A stretch of 64,000 nucleotides of DNA from Roseibium aggregatum IAM 12614 (GCF_000168975.1 NZ_AAUW01000008.1:186001-250000), one strand, 5' to 3'; counted from the first letter of the stretch, positions 27,509 to 37,413 are shown. A program made the numbers and translations. Notes: generated by a model not told the origin, from the sequence alone.

Positions 27509-27523
27509 TTATGAGTAATATAA
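27509..27523. promoter_or_regulatory. LysR-type T-N11-A dyad
   Basis: TTAT and ATAA flank seven bases in an AT-rich patch between the LysR gene and the metallo-hydrolase gene it faces. This has the T-N11-A form bound by LysR proteins. The shared intergenic position supports control of both genes. Confidence 0.45.
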
Positions 27524-27634
27524 GATATTAAGCGCTTCAAAATCGACGCGAATGAAACACCTTTAAGGCTGCCGAACCGATCCCAAAGGTTTGTGTATGA
27601 CAGTTTTCCATCAGGTCGAGCCGGGAGGCCCCAT

Positions 27635-28630
27635 ATGACCACTTCTCAGATTTCCGTTTCCAGACGAACACTGCTTGGTGCTGCAGCCGGGGCAGGGGCG
27701 TTTGCCGCTGCCGGTGGTGTTTCACTCGTTTCCTCACCCGCACAAGCCGCCGTTGCCAAGGCAGGCAAACCCATGGCGGGCGCGCTTCGCTACAAGGTCG
27801 GCGATCTCGAAATCACCGCCTTGCTCGACGGGTATCTCGATGTAACCCCGGAACTGGTCATTGGCTATGAAGCCTCGGAGGGACAGCGCCTCAGGGACGC
27901 TGCCATGGTCGAGGGAGACGCGCTGCGCATTCCCGTCAATGCCTACCTCGTCAATACGGGTGACCGGTTGATCCTGGTGGATGCCGGCACCTCGGACGCT
28001 CTCGGCCCGACAATGGGACGTTTGCCCGATGCCCTGGCTGCTGCCGGTGTAACGCCCGATCAGGTCGATGCTCTGTTGATCACCCACATGCACCCGGACC
28101 ACCTTTTCGGCGTCATCGATGGTGACGGCAACAAGGTGTTCAAGAATGCAGAATTGATCCTGCCGGAAGTCGACAAGGCCTTCTGGTTCGATGATGCAGC
28201 CATGAATGGAGCTCCCGAGCAGTTCAAGCCGTTCTTCGTTGGGGCACGGAAGGCCGCCGAAGCCTACAAGGACAGTCAGACGCTGATCTCCGGTGATAAG
28301 GAAATCCTGCCTGGTATCCGCTCAATGGCTCTGCCGGGTCATACTCCGGGGCATACCGGTTACCTGTTCGACAGCAACGGTGAGACCCTCGTGATTGCCG
28401 GCGATATTGTCCATATGGCCGTCTATCAGTTCAGCCGGCCGGATTGGGGTATCGGGTTCGATATCGATCCGGGCCAGGCGGTAACGACCCGCAAGGCGTT
28501 TCTGGATCAGGCTGCCGCCGACAAGCTGTTCTTTGCAGGCGCACACATCCCGTTCCCGGGTATGGGCCGTGTCGCGAAGGACGGCGAGGGCTATCGCTTC
28601 GTCGCCGCCAACTGGCCCTACGCCTACTAA
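27635..28630 (+). CDS. Tat-exported metallo-beta-lactamase-fold hydrolase
   Basis: The 331-residue product starts with a twin-arginine signal (SRRTLLG at residues 9-15, cleavage near SPAQA). The zinc motif HMHPDH lies at 151-156, and further ligands are in GHTPGHT and GDIVH. It should act in the periplasm as a folded zinc hydrolase. The family includes lactonases and arylsulfatase-like enzymes; the substrate is unknown. GGGAGG sets ATG 27635. Confidence 0.88.
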   Translation: MTTSQISVSRRTLLGAAAGAGAFAAAGGVSLVSSPAQAAVAKAGKPMAGALRYKVGDLEITALLDGYLDVTPELVIGYEASEGQRLRDAAMVEGDALRIPVNAYLVNTGDRLILVDAGTSDALGPTMGRLPDALAAAGVTPDQVDALLITHMHPDHLFGVIDGDGNKVFKNAELILPEVDKAFWFDDAAMNGAPEQFKPFFVGARKAAEAYKDSQTLISGDKEILPGIRSMALPGHTPGHTGYLFDSNGETLVIAGDIVHMAVYQFSRPDWGIGFDIDPGQAVTTRKAFLDQAAADKLFFAGAHIPFPGMGRVAKDGEGYRFVAANWPYAY

Positions 28631-28648
28631 GGAACGATTTCCTGTTGG

Positions 28649-28666
28649 CCCGGCGACTGCGCCGGG
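28649..28666. terminator. Shared GC-rich hairpin between convergent genes
   Basis: CCCGGCG and CGCCGGG form a perfect stem around ACTG in the 36 bases between the metallo-hydrolase gene and moeA, which converge. It may end both transcripts. No T-run is present. Confidence 0.5.
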
Positions 28667-29944
28667 TCAGCGCAATCCGAAGCCGGAGAACGGCAGGAAC
28701 GATACCATGTCCCCCTTCCGGATCGAGGTGACGTCCTCGGGGATCTCGACAAGACCGTCCGCCTCACGCAAACCGGTGATCAGACCGGAACCGTCGCGCT
28801 GGAATTTTTGTGCGGCAAGTACCCCATCAGGGCGGGGTTCCAGAGAGGCGCGGTAGAACTCGCGCCGGTCGGGTTTTTTCTTGGGAACTTCAAAGGCGGC
28901 CGGAACCTGAAAGGCCTGCGGTTCCAGAAACGCACCTCCGCCAAGAACGCTGAAGACCGGCCGCGCGTAAAGCAGAAAACAGACCATGGCCGCGACCGGG
29001 TTTCCCGGCAGTCCAAGGACGACGCAGGACCCGATATTACCGAACATCATCGGACGGCCTGGTTTGATCGCGAGCTGCCACATGTGGCGTGTGCCGATCC
29101 TGTCCAGAACCTTGAGCATGTGATCTTCCTCGCCGCGGCTTGCGCCGCCGGTGGTCAGGATCACGTCATGGCTGGCTGCGGCCGCCGCCAGAGTTTCTTC
29201 AAGCCTGCCCGCATCGTCTTTCAAAATGCCCAGATCATCGATCGCGACAGGCAACGTCTCGCACAGGCTGCGCAGAAGAAAGTGATTGGAATCATAAACA
29301 TCGCCAAGGGTAATGAGATCGCCGGGACGGCGAAGCTCGTCGCCTGTGGACACCAGGGCAACCCTCAGTTTCCGGAAAACGGAGACCTCTGCCTGTCCGG
29401 TGGAGGCAATGGCCGCGACATCTTGCGGGCGCAGCCGCTGGCCCGGGCTCAGAAGCGTTGTTCCTTCTGCCACGTCCTCACCTGCCTTGCGGCAGTTGGC
29501 GCCCGTTTTCAGACCCTGCGGCACGATCACGAAATCCTGACCGTCCTGCTGGTGCGTTTCGCAATCTTCCTGCATGGCAACCGTGTCGGCTCCCGGTGGC
29601 ATCACCGCACCAGTGAAGATCCGGGCAGCCGCCCATGGGCCGAGATCGGCGTTGCTGGCATGCCCGGCGGCGATCCTCTGTTCCAGACGGAAAAAACCGC
29701 CGACTTCCTCGAAGTCGGCGTTGCGGAAGGCATAGCCGTCGACGGCTGAATTGTCTGCCAGCGGTACATTGCGGGGGGCCGTCACTGCTTCGGCAAGGAT
29801 GCGCTCGGCAGCCTCTTGCAGGCGCACGGTTTCGGTCTCCGCGATGCAGTGGAGCCGTTCTTTCAGGATGGCCAGTGCCTCGTGGTGGCGCAAACGGTCC
29901 TTGTCGTGCAGGAAACAGTCGTCCAGGAGCAGTTTGCCGGTCAT
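28667..29944 (-). CDS. moeA: Molybdopterin molybdenumtransferase MoeA
   Basis: MoeA inserts molybdate into adenylylated molybdopterin. The 425-residue protein shows the family marks ADNSAVDGYA near the N terminus, the VSTGDEL segment, and TTGGASRGEEDH in the MoCF-binding domain. It overlaps mobB by ATGA and ends the fdhD-mobA-mobB-moeA operon. Confidence 0.95.
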   Translation of the reverse strand: MTGKLLLDDCFLHDKDRLRHHEALAILKERLHCIAETETVRLQEAAERILAEAVTAPRNVPLADNSAVDGYAFRNADFEEVGGFFRLEQRIAAGHASNADLGPWAAARIFTGAVMPPGADTVAMQEDCETHQQDGQDFVIVPQGLKTGANCRKAGEDVAEGTTLLSPGQRLRPQDVAAIASTGQAEVSVFRKLRVALVSTGDELRRPGDLITLGDVYDSNHFLLRSLCETLPVAIDDLGILKDDAGRLEETLAAAAASHDVILTTGGASRGEEDHMLKVLDRIGTRHMWQLAIKPGRPMMFGNIGSCVVLGLPGNPVAAMVCFLLYARPVFSVLGGGAFLEPQAFQVPAAFEVPKKKPDRREFYRASLEPRPDGVLAAQKFQRDGSGLITGLREADGLVEIPEDVTSIRKGDMVSFLPFSGFGLR

Positions 29945-30462
29945 GCTGACGACCTCTTCAGACCGAGATGGGTTTCGATGAAATCCGCCATGGCACTTAT
30001 GTCGTCCAGATGAAACACCGGCAAGACCTCATCCGGCAACTCGTGATCCGTCGCGATGGCCAGAATGTTCGGGTCGGAGACGGCCAATGGGCCACGTTCG
30101 CTTGCTTCGGTTCTACGCGCCTCGATCTTCGGATGTGATTCCTTCTTGTAGCCTTCGATCAGGATCAGATCGCAGGGCGCCAGCCGTTCCAGAACGTCCT
30201 CCAGCGGCGGTTCGTCTTCCTGTTTCAACTCGTGCATCAAGGCCCAACGACGCCCGGAGACAAGCGCAACTTCTACCGCACCGGCCTCCCGGTGCCGGTA
30301 ACTGTCCGTGCCGGGCTTGTCGACATCGAAACCGTGATGGGCATGCTTGACGGTCGATACCTTTAGCCCTCGGGCGGTGAATTCGGCCACAAGACTGGCC
30401 ACAAGCTGGGTCTTGCCGGAGTTCTTCCAGCCGGTAATGCCGAAAACGGGTGTGGTGGTCAT
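29941..30462 (-). CDS. mobB: Molybdopterin-guanine dinucleotide biosynthesis adaptor MobB
   Basis: The 173-residue GTP-binding protein has a P-loop GWKNSGKT near residue 11 and the VKHAHHGFD segment typical of MobB. It helps MobA in making the guanine dinucleotide form of the cofactor. It overlaps the genes on both sides by ATGA, indicating translational coupling. Confidence 0.95.
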   Translation of the reverse strand: MTTTPVFGITGWKNSGKTQLVASLVAEFTARGLKVSTVKHAHHGFDVDKPGTDSYRHREAGAVEVALVSGRRWALMHELKQEDEPPLEDVLERLAPCDLILIEGYKKESHPKIEARRTEASERGPLAVSDPNILAIATDHELPDEVLPVFHLDDISAMADFIETHLGLKRSSA

Positions 30463-31112
30463 CTGGGAACGTAACTCAGCGCATCCCTGACGGTTGCCAG
30501 ATCGTCAGGTTTATTGGCATTGAAGAAGGGGTCCAGTCCGCTGGCAGGGTCCGGGTCGAAAGACACTTCGACGCTGTCGTAGCAGTCGACAAAGGCAAGC
30601 ACCTTGCCGGTCTTGCCGGAGCGCAGCCAGTCTTCAAGATCCGCCTTCAGCCTGACAGGCCAAAGGCCGAAGACCGGATGCAGCTTTTCGGCAGAAGAGG
30701 CCAGCGCGATCACCGGTCTGTCGGCCGGTACGGCAGCGCACAACCGGGCGACAAGACTGGTCGGAAAAAAAGGGGTGTCCCCGGCAACCGTAACGACATG
30801 AGTGACGTCAGGTCTTTCGGCGTGGGCGTAGGTCATTCCGGCCAGGACGCCTGCGAGAGGTCCGGCAAAGTCGCCAACGGGATCGGCTGCTACGGGCAAG
30901 TCAAAGCGTGCAAACCGGTCCGGGTCGCCGTTGGCATTCAGGATAATGTCGTCAAGCTGTGGTTTCAGCCTGGCAAGGATCAGATCAAGCATGGTCTTGC
31001 CGCCGATATCCATCAGGCTCTTGTCGCCGCCGCCCATCCTGCGGGACTGTCCACCGGCAAGGATGCAGCCCAGCACCTTGTTGCTTTGAAGCGGCTTCTC
31101 GTATCTCGTCAT
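30459..31112 (-). CDS. mobA: Molybdenum cofactor guanylyltransferase MobA
   Basis: MobA adds GMP from GTP to molybdenum cofactor. The 217-residue protein has the nucleotide-binding motif LAGGQSRRMGGGDKSL near the start and VAGDTPFFP, which holds the metal-binding aspartate. The start at 31112 overlaps the fdhD stop as ATGA; longer upstream frames lie inside fdhD and are not real. Confidence 0.95.
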   Translation of the reverse strand: MTRYEKPLQSNKVLGCILAGGQSRRMGGGDKSLMDIGGKTMLDLILARLKPQLDDIILNANGDPDRFARFDLPVAADPVGDFAGPLAGVLAGMTYAHAERPDVTHVVTVAGDTPFFPTSLVARLCAAVPADRPVIALASSAEKLHPVFGLWPVRLKADLEDWLRSGKTGKVLAFVDCYDSVEVSFDPDPASGLDPFFNANKPDDLATVRDALSYVPR

Positions 31113-31993
31113 GCTGCCGGCATGCTCCCTTTTCTGCGGGCGGTCTCCGGTTCGTCCTCCATATCGCTCGCCGACATGTCGAACACGATCCTGTCGTGAC
31201 CGGAAAGGGCCACGAACCGCTTTCCGCGCGCGCGCCCGATCAGGGTCAATCCGGCCTGGCGGGCAAGGTCCACACCCCATGCGGTAAAGCCCGATCGTGA
31301 GACGAGGATCGGAATGCCCATCATCACGGTCTTGATGACCATCTCGGAGGTCAGCCGGCCTGTGGTATAGAAGATCTTGTCGTGCGAGGGGATGTCGTTC
31401 AGGACCATCCAGCCTGCGATCTTGTCGACCGCATTGTGGCGGCCGACGTCTTCCATGTAGACCAGTGGACGGTCTTTCTGACACAGAACGCAGCCGTGGA
31501 TCGCCCCTGCCTCAAGATAGAGGGAAGGCGTTGTGTTGATTGTTTTCGTAAGCGCATAAAGCCAGGAGGTGTTGAGGCGGGCGTCCTCAGCCAGTTGCAC
31601 GGTCTCGAACCCCTCCATGACATCACCGAAGACCGTGCCCTGCGCACAGCCGGAGGTGCGCACCTTCTTTTTCAGCTTTTCCTCGAAATTGGTCTCACGC
31701 TCGGTGCGAACAACGACAACATCCAGATCATCGTCATGGTCGATACCGGTGATGACATCGTCGTCGGCCAGCATGTTCTGGTTCTTGAGATAACCGACGG
31801 CCAGAAGGTCCGGATGATCGCCAATGGTCATCATGGTGACCACTTCCTGGGAATTCAGGTAGAGCGTCAGCGGTTTTTCCGTCACGACACGCGTTTCGAC
31901 CGGCTGTCCGTCCTGATCGATACCTTTTACGGATGTCGAAAGGCGCGAATCTTCCGGGTCTGGTTGCAGCACATATGGGCCTGACACAGGCAA
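31109..31993 (-). CDS. fdhD: Sulfurtransferase FdhD for formate dehydrogenase
   Basis: FdhD carries sulfur to the molybdenum centre of formate dehydrogenase. The 294-residue protein has the conserved cysteine pair C168 and C171 in HGCVLC and the EDVGRHNAVDK segment. The first codon is TTG 31993 behind a close GGAG; GTG 31987 would give a better spacing. It leads the four-gene operon. No formate dehydrogenase structural gene is in the window. Confidence 0.94.
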   Translation of the reverse strand: MPVSGPYVLQPDPEDSRLSTSVKGIDQDGQPVETRVVTEKPLTLYLNSQEVVTMMTIGDHPDLLAVGYLKNQNMLADDDVITGIDHDDDLDVVVVRTERETNFEEKLKKKVRTSGCAQGTVFGDVMEGFETVQLAEDARLNTSWLYALTKTINTTPSLYLEAGAIHGCVLCQKDRPLVYMEDVGRHNAVDKIAGWMVLNDIPSHDKIFYTTGRLTSEMVIKTVMMGIPILVSRSGFTAWGVDLARQAGLTLIGRARGKRFVALSGHDRIVFDMSASDMEDEPETARRKGSMPAA

Positions 31994-32553
31994 ACGACTC
32001 CACTTGCTTCGATTGTCTCAACACTATGGGACGCGATTGCCGCGGGGCAAGGTGTTACTTCAGGGATTTGGTTCGCGAGCAGGCCGCAAACCTGAGACTG
32101 CGATGTGTGCCCGGGGAATGAAAAATGGATGCGGAACACTGTCCAAACGAAAGTGATGCTGGCGGAGTATCGATCCGCAGGAACCCTGGTGGCTGTTCTA
32201 AAGAGAAAGACCTCAGCAATCGATAGGGGGGGGGGGCTGACGTCCGACAACACCTGCACTGCGCTGGGATATCATCGTTACGATGAAGAGGGGCAGACCA
32301 CTGGAAAGACAGCATTGCTGCGCGCGCAGGCCCGGTTAAGGCAACGGGAAATGGACAAGCCCAAAAGCCTTGTATCGCTCGCGCCGTTGACATCACTCAT
32401 GAACCGCTGAAACGGCTCGACATGGTCTGCCAACGCTTTTTTATGCAGCGCACAGTATCGGCCTGACGGTGTTCGTGTCCGGCCTTCGTGCAATCAACGA
32501 CTTCAATTGGAAAACCGGCGATGAGCCGAACTGCTCCGCATGACCGGAGCGGC
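31994..32553. other. Intergenic stretch with a long G tract
   Basis: No convincing gene is seen on either strand. Two open frames cross the G tract in opposite directions, but neither has family features or a good ribosome site. The stretch separates fdhD from the BLUF gene and may hold decayed sequence. Confidence 0.45.
32226..32236 (+). repeat. Homopolymer of 11 G
   Basis: Eleven consecutive G residues lie in the gap between fdhD and the BLUF gene. Such tracts slip easily and can also cause base-count errors in reads. No gene start or promoter is clearly attached. Confidence 0.9.
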
Positions 32554-33012
32554 TCAGATCATCAACATGTCGTTGGTCAGGCGCCCTTCCTGAAGTTCCT
32601 GCGCGAAATGTCCGAACGCCCGATAGGCTTCTTCCCGCGTTACGTCGGCAGGATGGTCAAGCAGGGGGCGCAGCACTTCGTGCTTGGAAGCGGCAAGGCC
32701 ATCGGTCAGGTCCCGGAAGAACATGAGCGAATTCGGGAACAGACGGAAATCCGCCGGTTCGTGAATGATGCCCTCGATGGCTTCAAGACGTGGATCATTC
32801 ATCACGCAATAGACGGTATCCAGCACCGGGCCGGTCTGACCTTCCAGAACCTGAATGATGTGTTGATCGACCAGCAGAAGCGCGCCGGTTACGCCAGCCT
32901 TTCTGTTGATGCGGCGAATGCGCAGCAACGTCTTGTCGATTTCGTCCGGCAGGGGCAGACGCATCTTGCCCCAGTTGATCTTGCTTCGGTAGCAGGCGCG
33001 GTAAAGTTCCAT
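32554..33012 (-). CDS. BLUF-domain blue-light photoreceptor
   Basis: The 152-residue protein is a stand-alone BLUF domain with a short C-terminal helical tail. The flavin-site residues are present by alignment with AppA: Tyr 8 in CYRSK, Asn 36 in RINRKAGVTG and Gln 54 in IIQVLEG. It should bind FAD and respond to blue light. Output is probably through a partner protein because no effector domain is fused. AAGGATGG precedes ATG 33012. Confidence 0.88.
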   Translation of the reverse strand: MELYRACYRSKINWGKMRLPLPDEIDKTLLRIRRINRKAGVTGALLLVDQHIIQVLEGQTGPVLDTVYCVMNDPRLEAIEGIIHEPADFRLFPNSLMFFRDLTDGLAASKHEVLRPLLDHPADVTREEAYRAFGHFAQELQEGRLTNDMLMI

Positions 33013-33534
33013 GGCGTGTCCATCCTTTTGCCGATGAATCCAGCCTGCGCTCCAATTCCTCACATTTGCTTAAAATTTGAATCAAATGGGAAGAAGAGCA
33101 GCCTTTGTTACCGGAGCGTTGCGAAGTCCTCCGCAAAGGTGTGCTTCGTGGCCGGATGGCCAGAACTAGAAAACTGTGCAAAACAACGTGGGTATTTCTT
33201 TGTGTGGAAAAGGTAGTTGCGAACCTTCTTCAAGCTTGAATTCTAGGCCGGCTTTTCGGGCGGGCTACTCGTGATGAAGAATCGAATATACCGCCGTCCC
33301 GCGTGCGTCCCATTGCGCGTGCGCTGTTGAGAGCGCAGCACTTCGTCCAGCTTAGCGCCTGGCCGGTCGGCGACAGCGCGCCGGTCAATCCCGGCGACCC
33401 GCAACTCACTTTCGGCGGAGGTTCCCGCCAGTTAGGCAGCGTAGGTCAAGCTTGGGGGCAAGTGTACCGCTGGTACCCTTAAAGGTTGCAGACAGTGGCC
33501 AAGCCAATGGGAGCCGGCAAGTTGAATTGGCGGG
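33013..33534. other. Intergenic stretch, nothing recognised
   Basis: No gene, strong terminator or repeat was recognised between the BLUF and SDR genes. The first half may hold the promoter of the BLUF gene. The GC-rich second half has small inverted repeats but no clear structure. Confidence 0.4.
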
Positions 33535-34215
33535 TCAGAACGGGCGCTCTTCACCGCTCCATTTGAAAAACTTTCCGGTGTCGGCAACGGACAGGGACCT
33601 GCCGATCTTCAAAACACCCCGTGCGACGTCTGCCGGGTCATTGTCTGCTTGTGGTCCGCCCATGTCTGTGCGCACCCAGCCGGGATCGATCAACGCGACT
33701 GGAATGCCCTCCGGTTCCAGGTCAGTCGCAAGTCCCTGCATCACCTTGTTCACCGCTGCTTTGGAGGCACGGTAGGCGAGGGTGTCCGACTTCCGGTATC
33801 CCATCCAGGCCATCTGGCTGGAAATGGTCAGGATCCGGCCAGCGCCTGACCGGCGCAAATGCGGCAGGAACGCTTGCGAGACTGCCAGAGGTGCAAGGGT
33901 GTTGACCTCGAGCGTTTCGGCAAAGCCCTCGAAATCCATGTCCAGAGCGCTCTGTCGTTCCGGAGTGATGATGCCCGCGTTGTTGATCAACAGGTCCAGC
34001 GGACTGTCGAGGCCGCTGGCAACAGAACGAACGGCGGCATGATCGGTGACATCGAAAACAAGCGGATGAAAACCTTCGCCGAGCCGTTCGGCCGTCGAGT
34101 TCACAGCTTGCTGCGTCCGGACTGAGCCATAAACGGTCCAGCCGCTCTCAAGTGCTGCGCGAGCAAGCTCGAAACCGATCCCGCGATTGGCTGCGGTGAT
34201 GAGGCAGGTTGGCAT
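33535..34215 (-). CDS. Short-chain dehydrogenase/reductase
   Basis: The 226-residue enzyme has the nucleotide motif ANRGIG near residue 9, the structural NNAG motif, an active-site serine in TISSQ and the YRASK catalytic pair. It resembles small carbonyl reductases of the C-factor type. The substrate is unknown. It stands alone between two gene-free gaps. Confidence 0.88.
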   Translation of the reverse strand: MPTCLITAANRGIGFELARAALESGWTVYGSVRTQQAVNSTAERLGEGFHPLVFDVTDHAAVRSVASGLDSPLDLLINNAGIITPERQSALDMDFEGFAETLEVNTLAPLAVSQAFLPHLRRSGAGRILTISSQMAWMGYRKSDTLAYRASKAAVNKVMQGLATDLEPEGIPVALIDPGWVRTDMGGPQADNDPADVARGVLKIGRSLSVADTGKFFKWSGEERPF

Positions 34216-34657
34216 GTAAGGTTCCTGAGGCTGGATTAACGTCGAAGAGAAATTGCGAGAGGCATTTCCAAATTACCCAGGCAGTAGCCCGGTTCAACGA
34301 AAACATTGTCCCCCTGAAGGCTGGGTAACAATCCCGGTTGTCAATCTCCGTCACCAATCGCAGTCAGTGTCACATCAGACGTGATAAAGGCTCCCAGGAC
34401 AGCAACTTTTCTATCCGGCAGAAACGTTCCGGAGGCCCAAAGAGGGCGTTTTGCTGGAAGCTTTCAAAACAGCAAGGCAATCATCTGTTGAGTGGTTGGG
34501 CTTGTGTCGGAAAATTACCCCTTCTATGACTCGCGGTTAGAGAGCGGAACGCGTCGTGCTTCATTTTGGCAGCTTGCCTGAATGAGGTGGCGAACTAGAT
34601 TTCGCACCGGAAAATCCGGTCGCGCGCAGTGGCCGGTCTACGAAACAGGACCGAAGA
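34216..34657. other. Intergenic stretch, nothing recognised
   Basis: No convincing gene lies between the SDR and mrp genes. A 63-residue frame on the plus strand has no ribosome site or family features. The right end should hold the mrp promoter. Confidence 0.4.
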
Positions 34658-35812
34658 ATGACCGACACCATAAAAAGCGCAGTCATGGAACGATTGAGGC
34701 AGATCAAGGGGCCAGACCTTGAGGGCGACATCGTTTCGTTGGGCCTCGTTTCGGACGTGTTCGTGTCCGATGGCCGCGTTGTCTTTTCCATTACAGTTCC
34801 CGCAGAGCGCGCGCAGGAGCTAGAGCCTCTGCGTCTGGCCGCGGAGAAGGTGGTCAAGGAAGTGGATGGCGTTGAAACGGTGATGGTTGCCCTCACCGCC
34901 GAACGCGCGGCAGGCAGCGCCCGCAATACTCCGCCTCAATCGGCCCCGAAACCCGCTCCCCAGCAGCCCCGGCGCTCCGCTGAGGAACAGGCTCCCGCAA
35001 AACCCGGTGTGCCAGGCATCAAGCACATTGTCGCTGTTGCCTCTGGCAAGGGCGGCGTTGGCAAGTCCACGACGACGGCAAATCTTGCCCTTGCGATGGC
35101 GGCGCTCGGCAAAAGGGTAGGGGTTCTGGACGCCGATATCTACGGCCCGTCCGTGCCACGTCTCTTCAACGTCTCCGGCCGACCGGAAGCTTTATCGGGC
35201 AGGATGCTCAAGCCATTGGAAGGCTATGGCATCAAGGTGATGTCCATGGGTTTCATGGTGGAAGAAGAAACGCCCATGATCTGGCGCGGGCCTATGGTCA
35301 TTTCCGCACTCACCCAGATGCTTCGCGAAGTGGCATGGGGGGAACTGGACGTCCTGGTGGTCGACATGCCACCGGGAACCGGCGACGCTCAGCTCACCAT
35401 GGCTCAACAGGTGCCCTTGGCCGGTGCGGTGATCGTGTCGACACCACAGGACCTCGCCCTGATCGATGCCCGCAAGGGTCTCAACATGTTCAAGCGTGTT
35501 GACGTTCCCGTGCTGGGTATCGTCGAGAACATGAGCTATTTCATGTGCCCGGATTGCGGCGGCCGCCACGACATATTCGGTCATGGCGGTGCACGGGCGG
35601 AAGCCGATCGGCTGGACGTGCCATTCCTGGGTGAAGTTCCCTTGACCATGAAGATCCGCGAAACATCCGATGCCGGTACGCCGGTTGTTGTTTCCGATCC
35701 GGAAGGTGCGGTTGCCGGTATCTACAAGGACATAGCCGCCAAGGTGCTCGCCAGCATCGAGCGCGAGAGCGCGGAGCCTGCCCGTGCGGCCCCGAAAATC
35801 GTCTTCGACTGA
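34658..35812 (+). CDS. Mrp/ApbC-type Fe-S cluster carrier ATPase
   Basis: The 384-residue protein has an N-terminal MIP18 (DUF59) domain, a Pro- and Ala-rich linker near residues 88-115, and a P-loop domain with the deviant Walker A motif SGKGGVGKST. The cysteine pair CPDC that holds the bridging Fe-S cluster is in NMSYFMCPDCGG. It should load Fe-S clusters onto target proteins in the cytoplasm. The family name in databases varies between apbC, mrp and minD-like. Confidence 0.93.
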   Translation: MTDTIKSAVMERLRQIKGPDLEGDIVSLGLVSDVFVSDGRVVFSITVPAERAQELEPLRLAAEKVVKEVDGVETVMVALTAERAAGSARNTPPQSAPKPAPQQPRRSAEEQAPAKPGVPGIKHIVAVASGKGGVGKSTTTANLALAMAALGKRVGVLDADIYGPSVPRLFNVSGRPEALSGRMLKPLEGYGIKVMSMGFMVEEETPMIWRGPMVISALTQMLREVAWGELDVLVVDMPPGTGDAQLTMAQQVPLAGAVIVSTPQDLALIDARKGLNMFKRVDVPVLGIVENMSYFMCPDCGGRHDIFGHGGARAEADRLDVPFLGEVPLTMKIRETSDAGTPVVVSDPEGAVAGIYKDIAAKVLASIERESAEPARAAPKIVFD

Positions 35813-36174
35813 ACCGGGAACAACCAGTCGCATTCGGAGGTATTCCGGCGGTTGGCCGATGAAACAAAATCAGGCACGGTTGATGCCGGGCCTGATTGCT
35901 GTCACCCGCACTCTTGTTGGAAAGCGGTGCTGAAACCCGCTGGCCAATGTATGAAGCGTTGCCAGATGGCGTATCAACGCCTGCTCCCGGCACGGCTTTG
36001 CGGGTGTTTCAAGCCATCGGCCAATTACCTGACATTGCTGACCTTTTGCGTCATCACGCGGCTATCGACTGTAGCAATTGAAGTTTTCACGCCCGGATCA
36101 CGGAACCAATATACATATCCAAAGTTTAATATTTAGCCCGCAAGGGATGACGATAAAAAGGTTCCTTCCCGGGC
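35813..36174. other. Intergenic stretch, nothing recognised
   Basis: No gene is supported between mrp and the MFS gene. The last 80 bases are AT-rich and probably contain the promoter of the transporter gene. Confidence 0.4.
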
Positions 36175-37413
36175 ATGGTTACAAGTAAATCCCAAACTTC
36201 CAGCACCGGTGCGAAACCTTCGCTTGCGGTGCTCATGGCGATTTCATCTGTCAGCCCGCTTGCTATGCAGATCTACCTGCCATCCCTGGCGGGAATGATG
36301 CTGGTCTTTTCCGCGACCGCGGGAGAGATCCAACTGTCCATGTCCGCTTTCTTCATCGCGGTTGCCGTTTTCCAGCTCTTCTGGGGCCCTTTATCGGACC
36401 AGTTCGGCCGGCGGCCGGTCATTATACTCGGCTCGGTGCTTTTTGTGATTGGCACCGTGTTTTGTCTGTTCGCGCAAAGCATCGAAGCGCTGATCGCCGC
36501 TCGCGTGATTCAGGCTGCGGGTGGCTGCACGGGACTGGTGCTCGGCCGGGCAATCCTCCGCGACCTGTATAGCCCCAAGCAGGCGGCCAGCATGATCGGC
36601 TATGTCACCATGGGCATGGCAGTGATGCCGACCGTTGGGCCGGCAATAGGCGGATTGCTGGATCATTATTACGGCTGGCAGGGAGGCTTCATGCTGCTCC
36701 TGGTGTTCGGGGTTGCCACTCTTTGGGCGAGTGTATTCCTCCTGCCGGAAACACACATGAACCGCAACGAAGTTGGCGGGCGCCAGATCCTCAGAGCCTA
36801 TGCAACGCTGTGCCGTGAACCGCTCTATTGGTGCTATACGTTGACCGCCGCTTTCAGTGCGCTCGCCTATTTCGCATACCTTGGTGGCGCGCCCTTCATC
36901 GCTGCCGATCTTCTGTCCTTGAGCGCTGGTGAAATGGGCTTCTATTTCATGTTCGTTGCGCTTGGCTATATCGCCGGCAACTTCATATCCGGCAGGTATT
37001 CCGAACGGGTCGGACTGTTTCGCATGATGCTGGCGGGAACGCTCATTGCGATTGTGTGCGTAGCCGTCATTGCGGGGTTTACGTATTTCGATGCTTTGAG
37101 CGCGCCAAGCCTGTTCCTGCCAATGTTCCTGCTCGGGCTCGGCAATGGGATTTGCCTGCCGAGCGCCTTGTCCGGCGCGGCGAGTGTGAGGCCGGAACTG
37201 ACCGGTGCGGCCTCGGGCATGACCGCATCTTTTCAGGTTTCCATGGGGGCAATCGCAGGATCCCTCGTTGCCTCGCTGTATGCTCATGGCATTCTGGCAG
37301 GTTCGCCCTGGGGAATGATCCTGGTAATGGGGGTCGGGGTTGGCTTCAGCCTGATTGCAGCCCTGACCATCCGGTTCTACACCGCACGCTCCGGTATGGT
37401 CGCGGCAGAGTAG
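36175..37413 (+). CDS. MFS drug exporter (Bcr/CflA type)
   Basis: The 412-residue protein has about twelve membrane segments, the loop 2-3 motif DQFGRRPVII, the antiporter-type segment AVMPTVGPAIGG, and LPETH after the sixth segment. These fit the Bcr/CflA family of proton-driven drug exporters. Its drug range cannot be read from sequence. It converges with moaA, with a gap of 66 bases. Confidence 0.9.
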   Translation: MVTSKSQTSSTGAKPSLAVLMAISSVSPLAMQIYLPSLAGMMLVFSATAGEIQLSMSAFFIAVAVFQLFWGPLSDQFGRRPVIILGSVLFVIGTVFCLFAQSIEALIAARVIQAAGGCTGLVLGRAILRDLYSPKQAASMIGYVTMGMAVMPTVGPAIGGLLDHYYGWQGGFMLLLVFGVATLWASVFLLPETHMNRNEVGGRQILRAYATLCREPLYWCYTLTAAFSALAYFAYLGGAPFIAADLLSLSAGEMGFYFMFVALGYIAGNFISGRYSERVGLFRMMLAGTLIAIVCVAVIAGFTYFDALSAPSLFLPMFLLGLGNGICLPSALSGAASVRPELTGAASGMTASFQVSMGAIAGSLVASLYAHGILAGSPWGMILVMGVGVGFSLIAALTIRFYTARSGMVAAE

